Shown piece by piece: positions 1 to 6,477 of a stretch of 36,204 nt of DNA (its first letter is position 1; each line of letters starts with the position of its first letter). A program made the position numbers and the translations under genes. This DNA comes from an uncultured Neglectibacter sp. (GTDB lineage Bacteria; Bacillota; Clostridia; Oscillospirales; Acutalibacteraceae): NCBI GenBank assembly GCA_947647615.1, contig CANSKS010000027.1, forward strand, positions 1 to 36,204, read 5' to 3'. Under the pieces are notes generated by a model. That model ran no database searches, was not told where the DNA came from, and saw only the letters and a program-made list of their open reading frames with translations.

Positions 1-11
1 ATTTCCCCCTT

Positions 12-50
12 CTAGGGGGTGTACAAACCCCTAGTTTACTAGGGGTTTTG
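12..50. terminator. Bidirectional hairpin terminator with a competing upstream arm
   Basis: AAACCCCTAG (25-34) pairs with CTAGGGGTTT (39-48) around a TTTA loop. T-rich sequence follows on the plus strand, and the symmetrical stem also suits the minus-strand gene that ends at 80. An extra CTAGGGG at 12-18 could pair with 28-34 instead, so two hairpins compete. Confidence 0.6.
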
Positions 51-79
51 ATTTGGACAGCTGAGTGAACTTTTCTGTA

Positions 80-1108
80 TTAGACCGATTTTGGGGTATT
101 CAGCCCCTGCCGCTCTATAGAGGTGTAAAGATCCATGATGTTTTCATCGGTGGCGTTGCGTCCGGCCCCGTAGGTGTGCAGGTGGCTGATCTTTTCCGGC
201 GGGCCGCCCTCGGTGACAATGCCGTAGATGACTTTGTCAATTTCTTCCCGGCTTTTGCCCTCAAAAAATTCCGGGTTTACAATGTAGGAGCAAATGGCAT
301 CGGGAAAATAGCGGCGCAAATGGCGGTAATCGCTTCCGCCGCCCACATCCAGGCTCTGGGGATTCAGAGCGGTATATAACTCGGCGTACCGGTCGAAGAT
401 GCCGCAATGGTGAATGTTAAAGTCTTTCACCTGCATCCGAACCCACAGGTCAGTGGGCAAAATGACTTCCCGGTACATTTCCGGGGAAAACATAATGGCG
501 GGGCAGTTCCCTATGGCATAGTGAGTGATTTCTGTCCGGGAAGGCGGGTTTAAGTAATCTTCGAATTCATAACGCAGCCGGATCATGGTTTTTGCCATGA
601 CCATTAGCACATGCTGGGCAATTTCCGGCTCAATGGCGCAGCAGGCGATAAAATCTTCGGCGAAAATGGAAATAGCAGCGTTTAAGGGGCTGCCGGTATT
701 GATCCAGCTTTCCACGAAGCCGTATTTTTCCTTCATACGTTTGGCGTCGTCTAAAGCTCTTCGCACCACCTCATTGGTGCGAAGGTCAGGCATATCCAGG
801 GCTGCCATTTGGTCGAAGCTCCAGCGCAGAGGCTCCGCGGAGGGAGCTTGGTTGGGAAGGTAGCTGATCTTGCAGCCAAACATGGCGGGAACAAAGCGAT
901 GGCCATATTGGCCGGAAGCCACTGGATGGGGCTGAGGCTCCAAACTGCCGATTTCGGTGCCGGGAAAGCGCTTGGCCCGCAGATAATCCAGTTCCCGGTA
1001 GGATTCGGTGCGGCGAATGGGATCTGTCCAAAAGTCCTCGGAAAAATCGACGCCGTAACGGTGATAGTGCCAGTCTTCCGCCAAATCGAATAAAACGTAA
1101 TCTCGCAT
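80..1108 (-). CDS. Uroporphyrinogen decarboxylase (URO-D)/MtaA-like family protein
   Basis: A 342-residue protein of the URO-D fold. In anaerobes this family includes true heme-pathway decarboxylases and zinc-dependent corrinoid methyltransferases such as MtaA and MtbA. The sequence has H233-H-C235 near the middle and C273 later, resembling the HxC...C zinc site of the methyltransferase branch. I therefore favour a methyl-transfer or related role over heme synthesis; the substrate is unknown. The start at 1108 was chosen because TAGGAGGAATACTC precedes that ATG; the 10 extra residues upstream have no ribosome site. No other heme or corrinoid gene is nearby. A hairpin sits in its leader and a terminator just beyond its stop. 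Confidence 0.8.
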   Translation of the reverse strand: MRDYVLFDLAEDWHYHRYGVDFSEDFWTDPIRRTESYRELDYLRAKRFPGTEIGSLEPQPHPVASGQYGHRFVPAMFGCKISYLPNQAPSAEPLRWSFDQMAALDMPDLRTNEVVRRALDDAKRMKEKYGFVESWINTGSPLNAAISIFAEDFIACCAIEPEIAQHVLMVMAKTMIRLRYEFEDYLNPPSRTEITHYAIGNCPAIMFSPEMYREVILPTDLWVRMQVKDFNIHHCGIFDRYAELYTALNPQSLDVGGGSDYRHLRRYFPDAICSYIVNPEFFEGKSREEIDKVIYGIVTEGGPPEKISHLHTYGAGRNATDENIMDLYTSIERQGLNTPKSV

Positions 1109-1128
1109 GAGTATTCCTCCTAAAGTGT

Positions 1129-1162
1129 GGCTCCGCAAAGGGAGAAGGCTTTTTCCGGAGCC
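1129..1162 (-). promoter_or_regulatory. Leader hairpin upstream of the UroD-like gene
   Basis: GGCTCCG (1129-1135) and CGGAGCC (1156-1162) form a perfect 7-bp stem, with a possible inner AAAG/CTTT pairing. It lies just upstream of the ribosome site of the minus-strand gene and could be a cis-acting RNA element or simple leader structure. No known riboswitch class was recognised. Confidence 0.35.
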
Positions 1163-1231
1163 GCCAAAAATGGTTCAGGTTGTCTACAGCATACTGCTTT
1201 TCCCATAAAAAAGAAACGTTTTTGCCTTCTA

Positions 1232-1274
1232 TGATACGATTTCATTATTTTTTGATACGAATACATTATTTTTT
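1232..1274. repeat. Tandem direct repeat, about 21 bp x 2
   Basis: TGATACGATTTCATTATTTTT (21 bp) at 1232-1252 is followed directly by a near copy starting TGATACGAATACATTATT at 1253. The period of 21 bp is two helical turns. The repeat lies between the divergent UroD-like gene and yebC, so it may be a paired binding site for an unidentified regulator. Confidence 0.5.
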
Positions 1275-1342
1275 ACAGTTTTCGGAAGAGAAAAACAAAA
1301 TTATTACTTCAGTTTTTGCGGGATTTTACCGAGGTTCGGCTC

Positions 1343-1371
1343 TTGCAATCGGCCCGGGGATATGATATCAT
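1343..1371 (+). promoter_or_regulatory. Probable sigma-A promoter of yebC
   Basis: TTGCAA (1343-1348), a 17-bp spacer and TATCAT (1366-1371) lie about 36 bp before the yebC start. Confidence 0.5.
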
Positions 1372-1406
1372 TTTACATTAGAAAAAACCAGAAGGTAGGG
1401 TTACCC

Positions 1407-2153
1407 ATGTCAGGACATTCAAAATGGAACAATATTAAACGGAAAAAAGAGAAGGCCGATGGTGCCAAGGCAAAAATTTTTACAAAAATCGGCCGTGAGC
1501 TGGCGGTAGCGGTAAAAGAAGGCGGCAGCGCCGACCCGGCTGCCAATTCCCGGTTAAAAGACTGTATTGCCAAGGCCAAGGCCGCCAACGTACCCAACGA
1601 TAATATAGAGCGTATTATCAAAAAAGCGGCGGGAGAAGGCGGCAGCAACAACTATGAAGATGTGACCTACGAGGGTTATGGCCCTTCCGGTGTGGCGGTG
1701 ATTGTAGAGGCTTTGACCGATAACCGGAACCGTACTGCGGCAGATGTGCGTCATGCTTTCGATAAGTTCGGCGGGAACTTAGGCACTACCGGATGCGTCT
1801 CCTTTATGTTCAACAAGAAGGGCGTTATTGTGATTGAACGGGAAGGCCTGGACGAAGACACAGTGATGAGCGACGCCCTGGAGGCCGGCGCTTCCGACTT
1901 TGCCGCCGATGACGATGTGTTCGAGGTTTCTACCGACCCTGCCGATTTCAGCGGTGTGCGGGAAGATTTGGAAGCCAAGGGCTACAGCTTTGTTTCGGCC
2001 GAAGTGGAAATGGTGCCCGATACCTACACCAAGATCGAGGACCCGGAAGTGCTGGTAAAAATGCAGAAAATGCTGGATTTGCTGGAAGATAACGACGATG
2101 TCCAGAATGTCTGGCACAACTGGGACGCTCCCGAAGACGAGGAAGAGGAGTAA
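1407..2153 (+). CDS. yebC: YebC/PmpR family translation or regulatory factor
   Basis: A 248-residue protein of the YebC/TACO1 family, at its usual length of about 245. It begins with the family signature [10 protein letters not shown] and continues with a lysine-rich N-terminal domain, the conserved YEGYGP segment near residue 90 and an acidic C-terminal tail. Family members are cytoplasmic; recent work links them to relief of ribosome stalling on proline-rich stretches, while older work describes DNA-binding regulators. The start at 1407 is fixed by the signature; a 15-residue upstream extension in frame is discarded. It is monocistronic, with its own promoter and a strong terminator at 2211-2244. 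Confidence 0.95.
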   Translation: MSGHSKWNNIKRKKEKADGAKAKIFTKIGRELAVAVKEGGSADPAANSRLKDCIAKAKAANVPNDNIERIIKKAAGEGGSNNYEDVTYEGYGPSGVAVIVEALTDNRNRTAADVRHAFDKFGGNLGTTGCVSFMFNKKGVIVIEREGLDEDTVMSDALEAGASDFAADDDVFEVSTDPADFSGVREDLEAKGYSFVSAEVEMVPDTYTKIEDPEVLVKMQKMLDLLEDNDDVQNVWHNWDAPEDEEEE

Positions 2154-2210
2154 AGCAAAGGGGAGGCCGTCGGGTTTTGCCCGCGCCAATGAGGACGTGC
2201 TGAAAAAGGA

Positions 2211-2244
2211 AGGTGTAACCCTCAAAATAGGGTTACACCTTTTT
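2211..2244 (+). terminator. Rho-independent terminator of yebC
   Basis: AGGTGTAACCCT and AGGGTTACACCT form a perfect 12-bp stem around CAAAAT, followed by TTTTCC. Confidence 0.9.
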
Positions 2245-2414
2245 CCGTTACGAGGGTTCGCAGCGTCCCCGTTTTTGTTTTAAGAAACTCTTGGCCCTGT
2301 TAAAATACCGGTAAAGGCCGGAAGCAGTGAAAAAAACACTCCCTTTTACTTTGCTGCGGGAATGCCTTTTTCTGCTTCTTTAGGCCAGTTTAGCTCAGGT
2401 TTAAGCCGGCGCAA

Positions 2415-2456
2415 TGTGACAATATCACAGAACTGTCAACGGCAAACAGGTATCAT
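2415..2456 (+). promoter_or_regulatory. Crp/Fnr-type box and class II promoter of ccdA
   Basis: TGTGACAATATCACA (2415-2429) is a perfect 5-bp inverted repeat with a 5-bp centre. TATCAT (2451-2456) is the -10 element and no good -35 box is present, as expected for an activated promoter. The box centre (2422) lies 29 bp before the first -10 base, i.e. near -41, the standard class II activator position. The ATCACAGAACT segment and the spacing recur before trxA. The likely binder is the regulator encoded at 5499-6164. Confidence 0.7.
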
Positions 2457-2486
2457 TCTATTGCGCCAAGAAAAGGAGTAAAATTT

Positions 2487-3152
2487 ATGGAGTACGTGAT
2501 TACCTTTTTGGAGGGTATTGTATCTTTCATTTCACCGTGTATGCTGCCTATGCTGCCGGTATATATTTCTTACTTTGCGGGACAAAACGAGGAAGAGGAC
2601 GGGAAAAGCCTTAAAATGTTAGGGAAGGTGCTGGCCTTCGTAGTGGGGTTCACGCTGGTTTTTACAGCCCTTGGGCTTTTCTCTGGCACTCTTGGCAAGC
2701 TGCTTTCACAGTACCAAAGGGTTGTCCATATTGTTTGCGGGGCCATTGTCATACTGTTCGGCCTTTCTTACCTGGAATTTTTTCGCATTCCTTTTTTTAA
2801 AGGAATGAAAAATGGCTACCAGGTAACCGGAATAGCATCGGCTTTCTTGTTTGGCGCCATTTATTCCCTTAGCTTAACGCCCTGCGTCGGCGCTTTCCTT
2901 GGCTCCGCACTAATGCTTGCCTCCAGTACCGGAGGCGCTTTCCGGGGAGCGACGCTGCTGCTTGCCTATTCCTTAGGGCTGGGCATTCCTTTCATTTTAT
3001 CGGCATTACTTCTGAAAAAGCTTGCAGGCGCGTTTACTTTTATTAAAAAACACTATAGAATAATCAACCTGATCAGCGGCATAGCGTTAATTCTTGTAGG
3101 CATTTTTATGGCGTTGGGGTTGTTAAACAAGCTTGTGACATTTTCTTTGTGA
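2487..3152 (+). CDS. ccdA: CcdA-type transmembrane thiol-disulfide transporter
   Basis: A 221-residue, very hydrophobic protein with about six membrane segments. CcdA proteins take electrons from cytoplasmic thioredoxin and pass them to thioredoxin-like proteins outside the membrane, using one cysteine in each half. Both are present: C18 in SFISPCMLPMLP and C133 in SLTPCVGAFLG. Length and repeat symmetry match the family. The start has AAAAGGAG 8 bp upstream. It is first in a redox gene set and is followed by a TlpA-like partner. No cytochrome c or ResB gene is seen here, so a general role in reducing exported thiols is more likely than cytochrome maturation alone. Expression is probably controlled by the Crp/Fnr box at 2415. 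Confidence 0.93.
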   Translation: MEYVITFLEGIVSFISPCMLPMLPVYISYFAGQNEEEDGKSLKMLGKVLAFVVGFTLVFTALGLFSGTLGKLLSQYQRVVHIVCGAIVILFGLSYLEFFRIPFFKGMKNGYQVTGIASAFLFGAIYSLSLTPCVGAFLGSALMLASSTGGAFRGATLLLAYSLGLGIPFILSALLLKKLAGAFTFIKKHYRIINLISGIALILVGIFMALGLLNKLVTFSL

Positions 3153-3261
3153 GGTGAGCCACTTCCAAACAGTCAAGCTGTAATACAATAGATACAGATT
3201 CACAGTGCTTGCTGATTATACCGCAGGTAGCTACTCCTGCCGTACAACCATTTTTCAAGGA

Positions 3262-3305
3262 AAGGAGAAATCATAAAACCACCCCTTTCAAGATGGTTTT
3301 ATGAT
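3262..3305 (+). promoter_or_regulatory. Hairpin between the ribosome site and start of the TlpA-like gene
   Basis: ATCATAAAACCA (3270-3281) and TGGTTTTATGAT (3294-3305) are a perfect 12-bp inverted repeat with a 12-nt loop. The only good ribosome site, AAGGAG at 3262-3267, lies before the hairpin, and the ATG at 3317 lies after it. Folding shortens the distance to about 13 nt, so the hairpin may be needed for initiation. The loop's CCCCTTTC could alternatively pair with the GAAAGGAG around the ribosome site. Confidence 0.55.
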
Positions 3306-3316
3306 ACGTGGAAACA

Positions 3317-3877
3317 ATGAAAAATAAAGTGTGGATAATTCTGGCGGCTGTATTTGTCGGGATTCTGGTGTTGGCGGCGGTGCTTTACCCAAAGCTTTCG
3401 GAAAAGTATGCCGCGAGCAATACACCGGGCAGTGCGAATTCCGGCGAGGCCCTTCAGGCGGAAGATTTCACGGTTTACAATACCAATATGGAAGAGGTAA
3501 AGCTTTCGGATTATTTTGGAAAACCTGTTGTAATAAACTTTTGGGCAACGTGGTGTCATCCGTGTAAATCGGAGCTTCCCGCTTTTGACGCTATCTATGA
3601 GAAATATAAGGACGATGTCGCGTTCCTTATGGTAAATCTTACGGATGGGCGAAGAGATACTGTAAGCGGCGTCGAAAAATTCATTTCCGACAGCGGCTAC
3701 CGTTTCCCAATATATTATGACATCGAGTTTAAAGCTTCGAATACCTACGGCGTTTATTCTATCCCGGAAACCGTATTTATCAATGCCGACGGAACGCTTC
3801 ATGATATACGAGTCGGATCTATGAGCGACGCCGTTTTGGAAGACTATATTCAGCAAATGATAGGAGAATCAAAATGA
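3317..3877 (+). CDS. TlpA-like membrane-anchored thioredoxin-fold protein
   Basis: A 186-residue protein with an uncleaved-looking N-terminal membrane anchor (about residues 5-25), a short linker and a thioredoxin fold facing outward. The active site is W79-C80-H-P-C83 with the cis-proline loop at SIP150, typical of TlpA/ResA reductases. It should receive electrons from CcdA, encoded just upstream, and reduce exported disulfides or protein targets. A GTG at 3308 would add three residues; I chose the ATG at 3317 because a hairpin ends at 3305 and leaves no room for a ribosome site before the GTG. Its stop overlaps the next gene by ATGA, so the two are translationally coupled. Confidence 0.9.
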   Translation: MKNKVWIILAAVFVGILVLAAVLYPKLSEKYAASNTPGSANSGEALQAEDFTVYNTNMEEVKLSDYFGKPVVINFWATWCHPCKSELPAFDAIYEKYKDDVAFLMVNLTDGRRDTVSGVEKFISDSGYRFPIYYDIEFKASNTYGVYSIPETVFINADGTLHDIRVGSMSDAVLEDYIQQMIGESK

Positions 3878-4071
3878 AAATCAAGCTAAATCCCGATGCG
3901 GAATTTGTAAAAGCCGTAAAAGAAGGCCTGGAAAAGACAGGGGGGTACTGCCCCTGCCGCATAGAGAGGAACCAGGATACCCTGTGCATGTGCAAAGAGT
4001 TTAAAGACCAAATTGCCGACCCGGACTTTGAGGGCTTTTGCCATTGCCTGCTGTATTACAAAGAAAAGTAA
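3874..4071 (+). CDS. Ferredoxin:thioredoxin reductase catalytic-chain-like protein
   Basis: A 65-residue protein with three Cys-x-Cys pairs: C26-P-C28, C38-M-C40 and C56-H-C58. The CPC...CxC...CHC pattern is the signature of the FTR catalytic beta chain, which holds a [4Fe-4S] cluster next to a redox disulfide and passes ferredoxin electrons to thioredoxin. The first-to-last span (32 residues) equals that of the plant-type enzyme, but the middle pair lies 7 residues nearer the first pair; I recall this arrangement from bacterial and archaeal FTR-like proteins. No variable (alpha) chain is seen. It overlaps the TlpA-like gene by 4 bp and precedes a ferredoxin gene, which supports the assignment. 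Confidence 0.85.
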   Translation: MKIKLNPDAEFVKAVKEGLEKTGGYCPCRIERNQDTLCMCKEFKDQIADPDFEGFCHCLLYYKEK

Positions 4072-4135
4072 TATTCCCGCCCAGTGCCGGAATAAAATTT
4101 AACCGTTATTTTATATTCAAATTGGAGGAAAGAGA

Positions 4136-4339
4136 ATGGCATCGAAACGATATGCGGCCGTAGACCAAACAGCTTGTGTTGCCTGCGGCGCTTGTGAGAA
4201 AGCTTGCCCCTTGGGGGCGATAAAGGTATATAACGGATGTTTTGCAAAGGCTGCGGAGGATCGGTGTGTGGGCTGCGGGAAGTGTGAAAAGGTCTGTCCG
4301 GCAAACAGCATTAAACTGGAAAGCAGGGGGAACCTATGA
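4136..4339 (+). CDS. 2[4Fe-4S] ferredoxin
   Basis: A 67-residue ferredoxin with two complete cluster motifs: C14xxC17xxC20xxxC24P and C44xxC47xxC50xxxC54P. It is a cytoplasmic low-potential electron carrier. An extra cysteine, C35, lies between the motifs. The start has GGAGGAAAGAGA before the ATG. Its last codons overlap the membrane Fe-S protein by ATGA, a layout like napG-napH, where a soluble Fe-S protein works with a membrane Fe-S protein. It is also well placed to feed the FTR-like subunit upstream. It could serve either partner or both. Confidence 0.93.
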   Translation: MASKRYAAVDQTACVACGACEKACPLGAIKVYNGCFAKAAEDRCVGCGKCEKVCPANSIKLESRGNL

Positions 4340-4926
4340 AGGGGAAGAAAAAGCATTGGTATGATTACTTATGGATATGGTCCATCGTATATTTCGCGCT
4401 GGGATTTTTTAATATCCTCTTCGCTTGGCTCGGCATGATAGATTTCCTTCTGCCCCTTCTGCTGGCAGTATTCGGCGGCAACAAGTTTTTCTGTAACCAT
4501 CTTTGCGGCAGGGGACAGCTGTACTGTAAGCTCGGCGGAGATCTCAAATGTTCCAGAAACCGCGCCACGCCTAAATGGATGGCTTCAAAATGGTTTCGCT
4601 ACGGCTTTTTGTTGTTTTTTCTCACCATGTTCGGCATTATGGTATTCCAAACTTATCTTGTGGCAAGCGGAGCGGAAAGCCTGCGGGAAGCGATCAAACT
4701 GTTTTGGGCATTCCGCGTGCCCTGGGGGTGGACCTATTCGGGAAGTGTCTTCCCGGATTGGGTGGCGCAGTTCGGCTTCGGCTTTTACAGCGTGATGCTC
4801 ACTTCTCTGCTCCTCGGTTTTATTGTCATGATTTTCTTTAAGCCCAGAACATGGTGCGCTTTTTGCCCCATGGGAACTATGACGCAGGCGATCTGCAAAT
4901 TAAAGAACAGGAAAGGCCATAAGTGA
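4336..4926 (+). CDS. NapH/NosR-like membrane Fe-S protein
   Basis: A 196-residue protein with about four membrane segments (roughly 13-33, 36-48, 88-108 and 145-168). Cysteine motifs face the membrane edge: C53xxxC57 within NHLCGRGQ, then C64 and C72, and later C174xxC177-P-M-G. The CxxxC-GRG and CxxCPMG elements are typical of NapH/NosR/CcoG-like polyferredoxins, which move electrons to or from quinones or across the membrane. The usual C-terminal ferredoxin domain is missing, and a separate ferredoxin gene overlaps its start, suggesting a two-protein version. Its stop codon lies inside the regulator box of the trxA promoter. Its electron donor and acceptor cannot be told from sequence. Confidence 0.8.
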   Translation: MKGKKKHWYDYLWIWSIVYFALGFFNILFAWLGMIDFLLPLLLAVFGGNKFFCNHLCGRGQLYCKLGGDLKCSRNRATPKWMASKWFRYGFLLFFLTMFGIMVFQTYLVASGAESLREAIKLFWAFRVPWGWTYSGSVFPDWVAQFGFGFYSVMLTSLLLGFIVMIFFKPRTWCAFCPMGTMTQAICKLKNRKGHK

Positions 4927-4963
4927 TCACATCACAGAACTCCGATTGCGAATTGGCTATAAT
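4922..4963 (+). promoter_or_regulatory. Crp/Fnr-type box and class II promoter of trxA
   Basis: AGTGATCACATCACA (4922-4936) resembles the ccdA box and continues with the same ATCACAGAACT segment (4931-4941). TATAAT lies at 4958-4963, with its first base 29 bp from the box centre (4929), exactly as at ccdA. The box overlaps the stop codon of the upstream gene, so thioredoxin has its own regulated promoter. Confidence 0.7.
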
Positions 4964-4996
4964 GAAGGCACAACAAAGCAAAGGAGGACATGAAAG

Positions 4997-5302
4997 ATGT
5001 CTGTGACTAAAGTTACCAAAGAAAATTTTCAAAATGAAGTTTTAAATTCCAATAAACCCGTGCTCCTGGATTTTTATGCCGATTGGTGCGGCCCTTGCCG
5101 TATGCTGGGCCCAATTGTGTTGGAGATCGCGGAGGCAAGAAGCGATATCAAAGTTTGTAAAATCAATGTGGACGAACAACCTGAGCTTGCGGCACAGTTT
5201 CAGGTGATGAGTATTCCAATGCTTGCCGTGATCAAGAATGGCAAAGTGGTAAACCAGGCGGTAGGCTGCAAACCGAGAGGGCAGATCGAAGCCATGCTGT
5301 AA
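4997..5302 (+). CDS. trxA: Thioredoxin
   Basis: A 101-residue cytoplasmic thioredoxin with the classic active site W30-C31-G-P-C34 and cis-Pro74 in MSIPM. It is near the usual length, with a slightly short C-terminus and two extra cysteines (C54 and C91). It reduces protein disulfides and can be the cytoplasmic electron donor of CcdA. AAGGAGG lies upstream of the ATG. No NADPH thioredoxin reductase gene is present in the window; the nearby FTR-like subunit and ferredoxin are the obvious electron source. It has its own promoter with a regulator box. Confidence 0.96.
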   Translation: MSVTKVTKENFQNEVLNSNKPVLLDFYADWCGPCRMLGPIVLEIAEARSDIKVCKINVDEQPELAAQFQVMSIPMLAVIKNGKVVNQAVGCKPRGQIEAML

Positions 5303-5372
5303 GAAAAAGTATGAGATTGTTTGGTTTCTTCTTCGATTTACCTCTCGACAGAATTTCTTCCAGGTACTTTCG

Positions 5373-5409
5373 CTTTTCTGGCATGGCCCGCCATGAAAAA
5401 GCAGAAAAG
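5373..5409. other. Nested inverted repeat downstream of trxA
   Basis: CTTTTCTG (5373-5380) pairs with CAGAAAAG (5402-5409), and CATGGC (5382-5387) pairs with GCCATG (5390-5395) inside it. There is no T-run on either strand, so it is not a clear terminator. It may be a transcript 3' structure between the convergent trxA and regulator genes. Confidence 0.4.
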
Positions 5410-5467
5410 AAAAACTCCCTCCCTTGCGGAACGGAGAACGAAAGCAATAAAATAACATAGATAAGAG

Positions 5468-5509
5468 CAAAGCGTTGCGTTTTCCCAACAGGGAATTCTC
5501 AGCGCTTTG
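5468..5509 (-). terminator. Possible terminator of the Crp/Fnr regulator gene
   Basis: CAAAGCG (5468-5474) pairs with CGCTTTG (5503-5509), with an inner TTCCC/GGGAA pairing. The stem overlaps the stop codon of the minus-strand gene, and only a weak pyrimidine tract follows. Confidence 0.4.
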
Positions 5510-6164
5510 TTTTCTCGAGACTGGAAAGCCCACCTTCGTCCGTGATCTCAATCAGGCCCCGGGAAAGCTTGACAAGTCCCTCACTCACGAAATATTTCAG
5601 CATTCTTGTTACCACCTCTCGGGGACTGCCCAAATGGTTGCCAATGGTTTCGTGGGTGATGTGAAGGATATTGGTACCTTCAATGCTTGCTTCATTCAGC
5701 AGGAAACCTGCAAGCCGTTTGTCAAAGCTTTTCCACATCACTTGGTCAATGAGCCACATTACTTCGGTAAAACGGCTTGCCATAACCTCGTTTGTATAAT
5801 TCGCAAGAGGGGGAGAAATTTCCATGATGCTTTTATAGGCTTCGGGAGAGATCACCAAGGCCTCGGTGTCCTTTTCTGCCGTTACGGTAATGTCGAACTG
5901 AATACTGTTTATGATACAGGAAGCAGAAAAAAGACAGATATCACGTTCAAAAAGCCGGTACAGCGTAATCTCTCTGCCGTCATCGGAAACGGTGAACGCA
6001 CGAATTTGACCCGATACCACCAGAATAAGTCCTGTACAGTCGGCCGACCCGTTGTGCAAGATTTCGTTTTTTTTGAATTTGCGGCTTACCGCCGCCCTTA
6101 GCAGTGTATCTTGCTGTGATGGGTCCAGTTTCTCCCAAACGGGCAGGTATGTTAGATAATTCAT
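5499..6164 (-). CDS. Crp/Fnr family transcriptional regulator
   Basis: A 221-residue regulator with an N-terminal cyclic-nucleotide-type beta barrel, a long dimer helix (about 115-145) and a C-terminal winged helix-turn-helix (about 168-190). The recognition helix contains R182-E183-V-V-T-R187, the same R-E-x-x-x-R spacing that CRP uses to read TGTGA half-sites. Matching boxes precede ccdA and trxA. The N-terminal cysteine cluster of oxygen-sensing FNR is absent; cysteines are C43, C77 and C83, the last two in ICLFSASC, and could sense redox state. The start at 6164 has AAGGAGA upstream; a longer in-frame reading to 6245 is unsupported. It most likely activates the neighbouring thiol-redox genes, on which it converges. 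Confidence 0.92.
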   Translation of the reverse strand: MNYLTYLPVWEKLDPSQQDTLLRAAVSRKFKKNEILHNGSADCTGLILVVSGQIRAFTVSDDGREITLYRLFERDICLFSASCIINSIQFDITVTAEKDTEALVISPEAYKSIMEISPPLANYTNEVMASRFTEVMWLIDQVMWKSFDKRLAGFLLNEASIEGTNILHITHETIGNHLGSPREVVTRMLKYFVSEGLVKLSRGLIEITDEGGLSSLEKTKR

Positions 6165-6191
6165 AGGCCGGTCTCCTTTGCACTTGTCTTC

Positions 6192-6220
6192 AGCATAACA
6201 TAGTTTTTGGCATAAGTCAA
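6192..6220 (-). promoter_or_regulatory. Sigma-A promoter of the Crp/Fnr regulator
   Basis: On the minus strand, TTGACT (6220-6215), a 17-bp spacer and TATGCT (6197-6192) lie about 28 bp before the start codon. No TGTGA/TCACA box is apparent here, so autoregulation is not evident. Confidence 0.6.
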
Positions 6221-6378
6221 TGAACGAGGCGGTGGCGGCGGGCATTATAAAAGCTGCGAAAAACCGGGAGGGTATGACGCTGTCACGGGAGATTTAGCCG
6301 CAGTTTCCCCGGCCTGCAACGTTGTGTTCCTCAAGGGAAGAAAAAGAAAGGTACTGCGCCCAAGGGCATGGAAAAAGC

Positions 6379-6407
6379 TTGCCTGCCTTTTAGTTTCGCG
6401 GTATAAT
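6379..6407 (+). promoter_or_regulatory. Sigma-A promoter of pyrBI
   Basis: TTGCCT (6379-6384), a 17-bp spacer and TATAAT (6402-6407) give a leader of about 65 nt before pyrB. Confidence 0.6.
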
Positions 6408-6477
6408 GAGAGCGAATGAAACGGGATGCGGCAAGACCTGGGATGAAAAGGAAATGTACAGAAACGGAGGCCCCTTT

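Larger units (their letters stand above)
2154..2486. other. Intergenic region between yebC and ccdA
   Basis: It holds the yebC terminator (2211-2244) and, at its right end, the regulator box and promoter of ccdA (2415-2456). I see no convincing gene, RNA or repeat in the roughly 170 bp between them. Confidence 0.6.
6165..6477. other. Divergent intergenic region between the regulator and pyrB
   Basis: It contains the minus-strand regulator promoter (6192-6220) and the pyrB promoter (6379-6407). The 150 bp between them show no gene, strong hairpin or repeat. No PyrR-type attenuator was recognised before pyrB. Confidence 0.6.

Noticed and set aside
3190..3204. A possible third Crp/Fnr box before the TlpA-like gene (AGATACAGATTCACA)
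   Set aside because: Only the right half matches, and no -10 element lies at the 29-bp distance seen at the other two promoters.
6165..6477. A PyrR-type attenuator before pyrB
   Set aside because: No terminator/antiterminator pair or recognisable PyrR-binding loop was seen; only a promoter and a short leader.
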